This document shows positions 63,501 to 64,000 of a DNA stretch of 64,000 nt, piece after piece (the first letter of the stretch is position 1; each line of letters begins with the position of its first letter). A model generated the notes under the pieces. The model had not been told where the DNA came from. It did not search any database and worked only from the letters and a program-made list of their open reading frames with translations. Source of the DNA: Trema orientale. Lineage: Eukaryota > Streptophyta > Magnoliopsida > Rosales > Cannabaceae. Made by a program: the position numbers and the translations under genes. Where the stretch lies: the NCBI GenBank assembly GCA_002914845.1, contig JXTC01000473.1, positions 1 to 64,000 on the forward strand. Reading direction: 5' to 3'.

Positions 63501-63911
63501 GTGAGACAAAAATCTGAAATTAACACCAAGAAAATTTAGGCTGAATTAGATTGAGATAAGAGAGACACAGTTTTGAACAATATACTTCAAAAACTTAGCG
63601 TTGACCCATCGAATTGAACCAGGGAGATTTTTTTTCCTATATTTATGAGAGAGCTTAGAGATTAGGAATTTAGTAAGAGAGATGAGAGAGAGTGAGACAG
63701 AACAAGAGACAGAACAAAAGGGGACTTGTTTCGTTTTAGCGTTCAAGCACTAAACTTTTGGAGGGAATTTTTTTTTTCTTTTTTTTGTTTTCGCGGGCGA
63801 TGTGCCCCTCTCTACCGCCCCATATTTTTCCTATTTTTAATAAACTAACGTAACACTTTTTCTAAACTGTTATCAATGTAGTGTTATAAAAAGGTAATTA
63901 TTGTTGTAGTA

Positions 63912-64000
63912 TCTAAAGGCTGAATACATTGCTATTAAATGAACTTAGTGTCCTCTAATCACAGAAAATTGGTGTAAGGATAATGAGGCACATTTTTCAT
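63912..64000 (+). mobile_element. copia RNase H remnant at the window edge
   Basis: Plus-strand sequence encodes an AEYIAI-like stretch, the conserved RNase H region of Ty1/copia pol. It suggests the CACTA element's right end sits in an older copia fossil. The left CACTA flank does not show the matching upstream part clearly. Confidence 0.5.

Larger units (their letters stand above)
57569..63911. mobile_element. CACTA (En/Spm-like) transposon, non-autonomous
   Basis: The left end begins CACTACAAGAAATAAG, the hallmark of plant CACTA termini. The right end, TTATTGTTGTAGTA, is its imperfect inverse. Subterminal motifs of ATAACACTTTT type recur near 57593, 57625 and 57678, and in inverted or related form near 63850-63890. 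The 6.3-kb interior lacks any recognisable transposase and is AT-rich, apart from less AT-rich patches at about 60770-60930 and 63090-63500. No 3-bp duplication directly abuts the ends (ATC occurs near both), so the ends are worn or rearranged. It could only have moved with enzyme supplied by another copy. Confidence 0.75.

Noticed and set aside
1-64000. CRISPR arrays, bacterial operons, tRNA or rRNA genes
   Set aside because: None seen. The tandem repeats present are contiguous without spacer structure, and the only tRNA-like sequence is the SINE head.

Overview
The window is nuclear DNA of a flowering plant, most likely a eudicot. It is AT-rich, its genes are split by GT-AG introns, and it carries plant-type transposable elements (Ty1/copia and Ty3/gypsy LTR elements, Tourist-like and hAT-like DNA elements, a CACTA element, a tRNA-derived SINE). 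The host proteins are plant-specific forms (trihelix factor, plant Rab5). It is a draft assembly: N runs lie at 27729-28012 and 40352-40393, and a single N sits at 38582. I cannot name the species from the sequence.

Three host genes can be modelled. (1) 7062-8843 (+): a two-exon trihelix transcription factor of the ASR3-like type. (2) 37013-41402 (+): a seven-exon Rab5-type small GTPase (RABF2a/RHA1-like); exon 3 lacks about 37 nt at the lone N, exactly where the switch II codons belong. (3) 44707-53342 (-): a fifteen-exon MRD1/RBM19-type protein with five RRM domains, used in pre-rRNA processing. Its reading frame stays open over 2550 nt, and its ATG is split by the first intron (AT|G). A telo-box lies just upstream. 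Genes 2 and 3 converge, separated by about 3.3 kb.

The rest is mostly transposon-derived. 1 to about 2029: 5' LTR and gag end of a gypsy element (-). 2030-6180: intergenic DNA with a 47-bp tandem duplication, a SINE and a hAT-like element. 8844-14860: AT-rich spacer with a duplicated ~220-bp unit and a MITE cluster. 14866-30269: a nest of two related copia fossils (-). The left one is interrupted by a 1799-bp solo LTR (target-site duplication ATTAT), by a second ~1.65-kb insertion (ATAAG), and by a Tourist-like element in its leader. Between the two copia bodies, two LTR pieces lie head to head as a ~270-bp inverted repeat. 32042-32812: an almost wholly palindromic Tourist-like element. About 34390-35730: a decayed copia pol fossil (+), followed by a ~248-bp tandem repeat. 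53662-56675: an element whose ends are inverted arrays of a 191-bp tandem repeat. 57569-63911: a non-autonomous CACTA element, with a copia RNase H remnant at the right edge.

The three host genes share no pathway: transcriptional control, endosomal traffic and ribosome biogenesis. I found no gene cluster, CRISPR array or operon-like system. The interest here lies in transposon architecture, the split start codon, and one assembly defect that would mislead automatic annotation.
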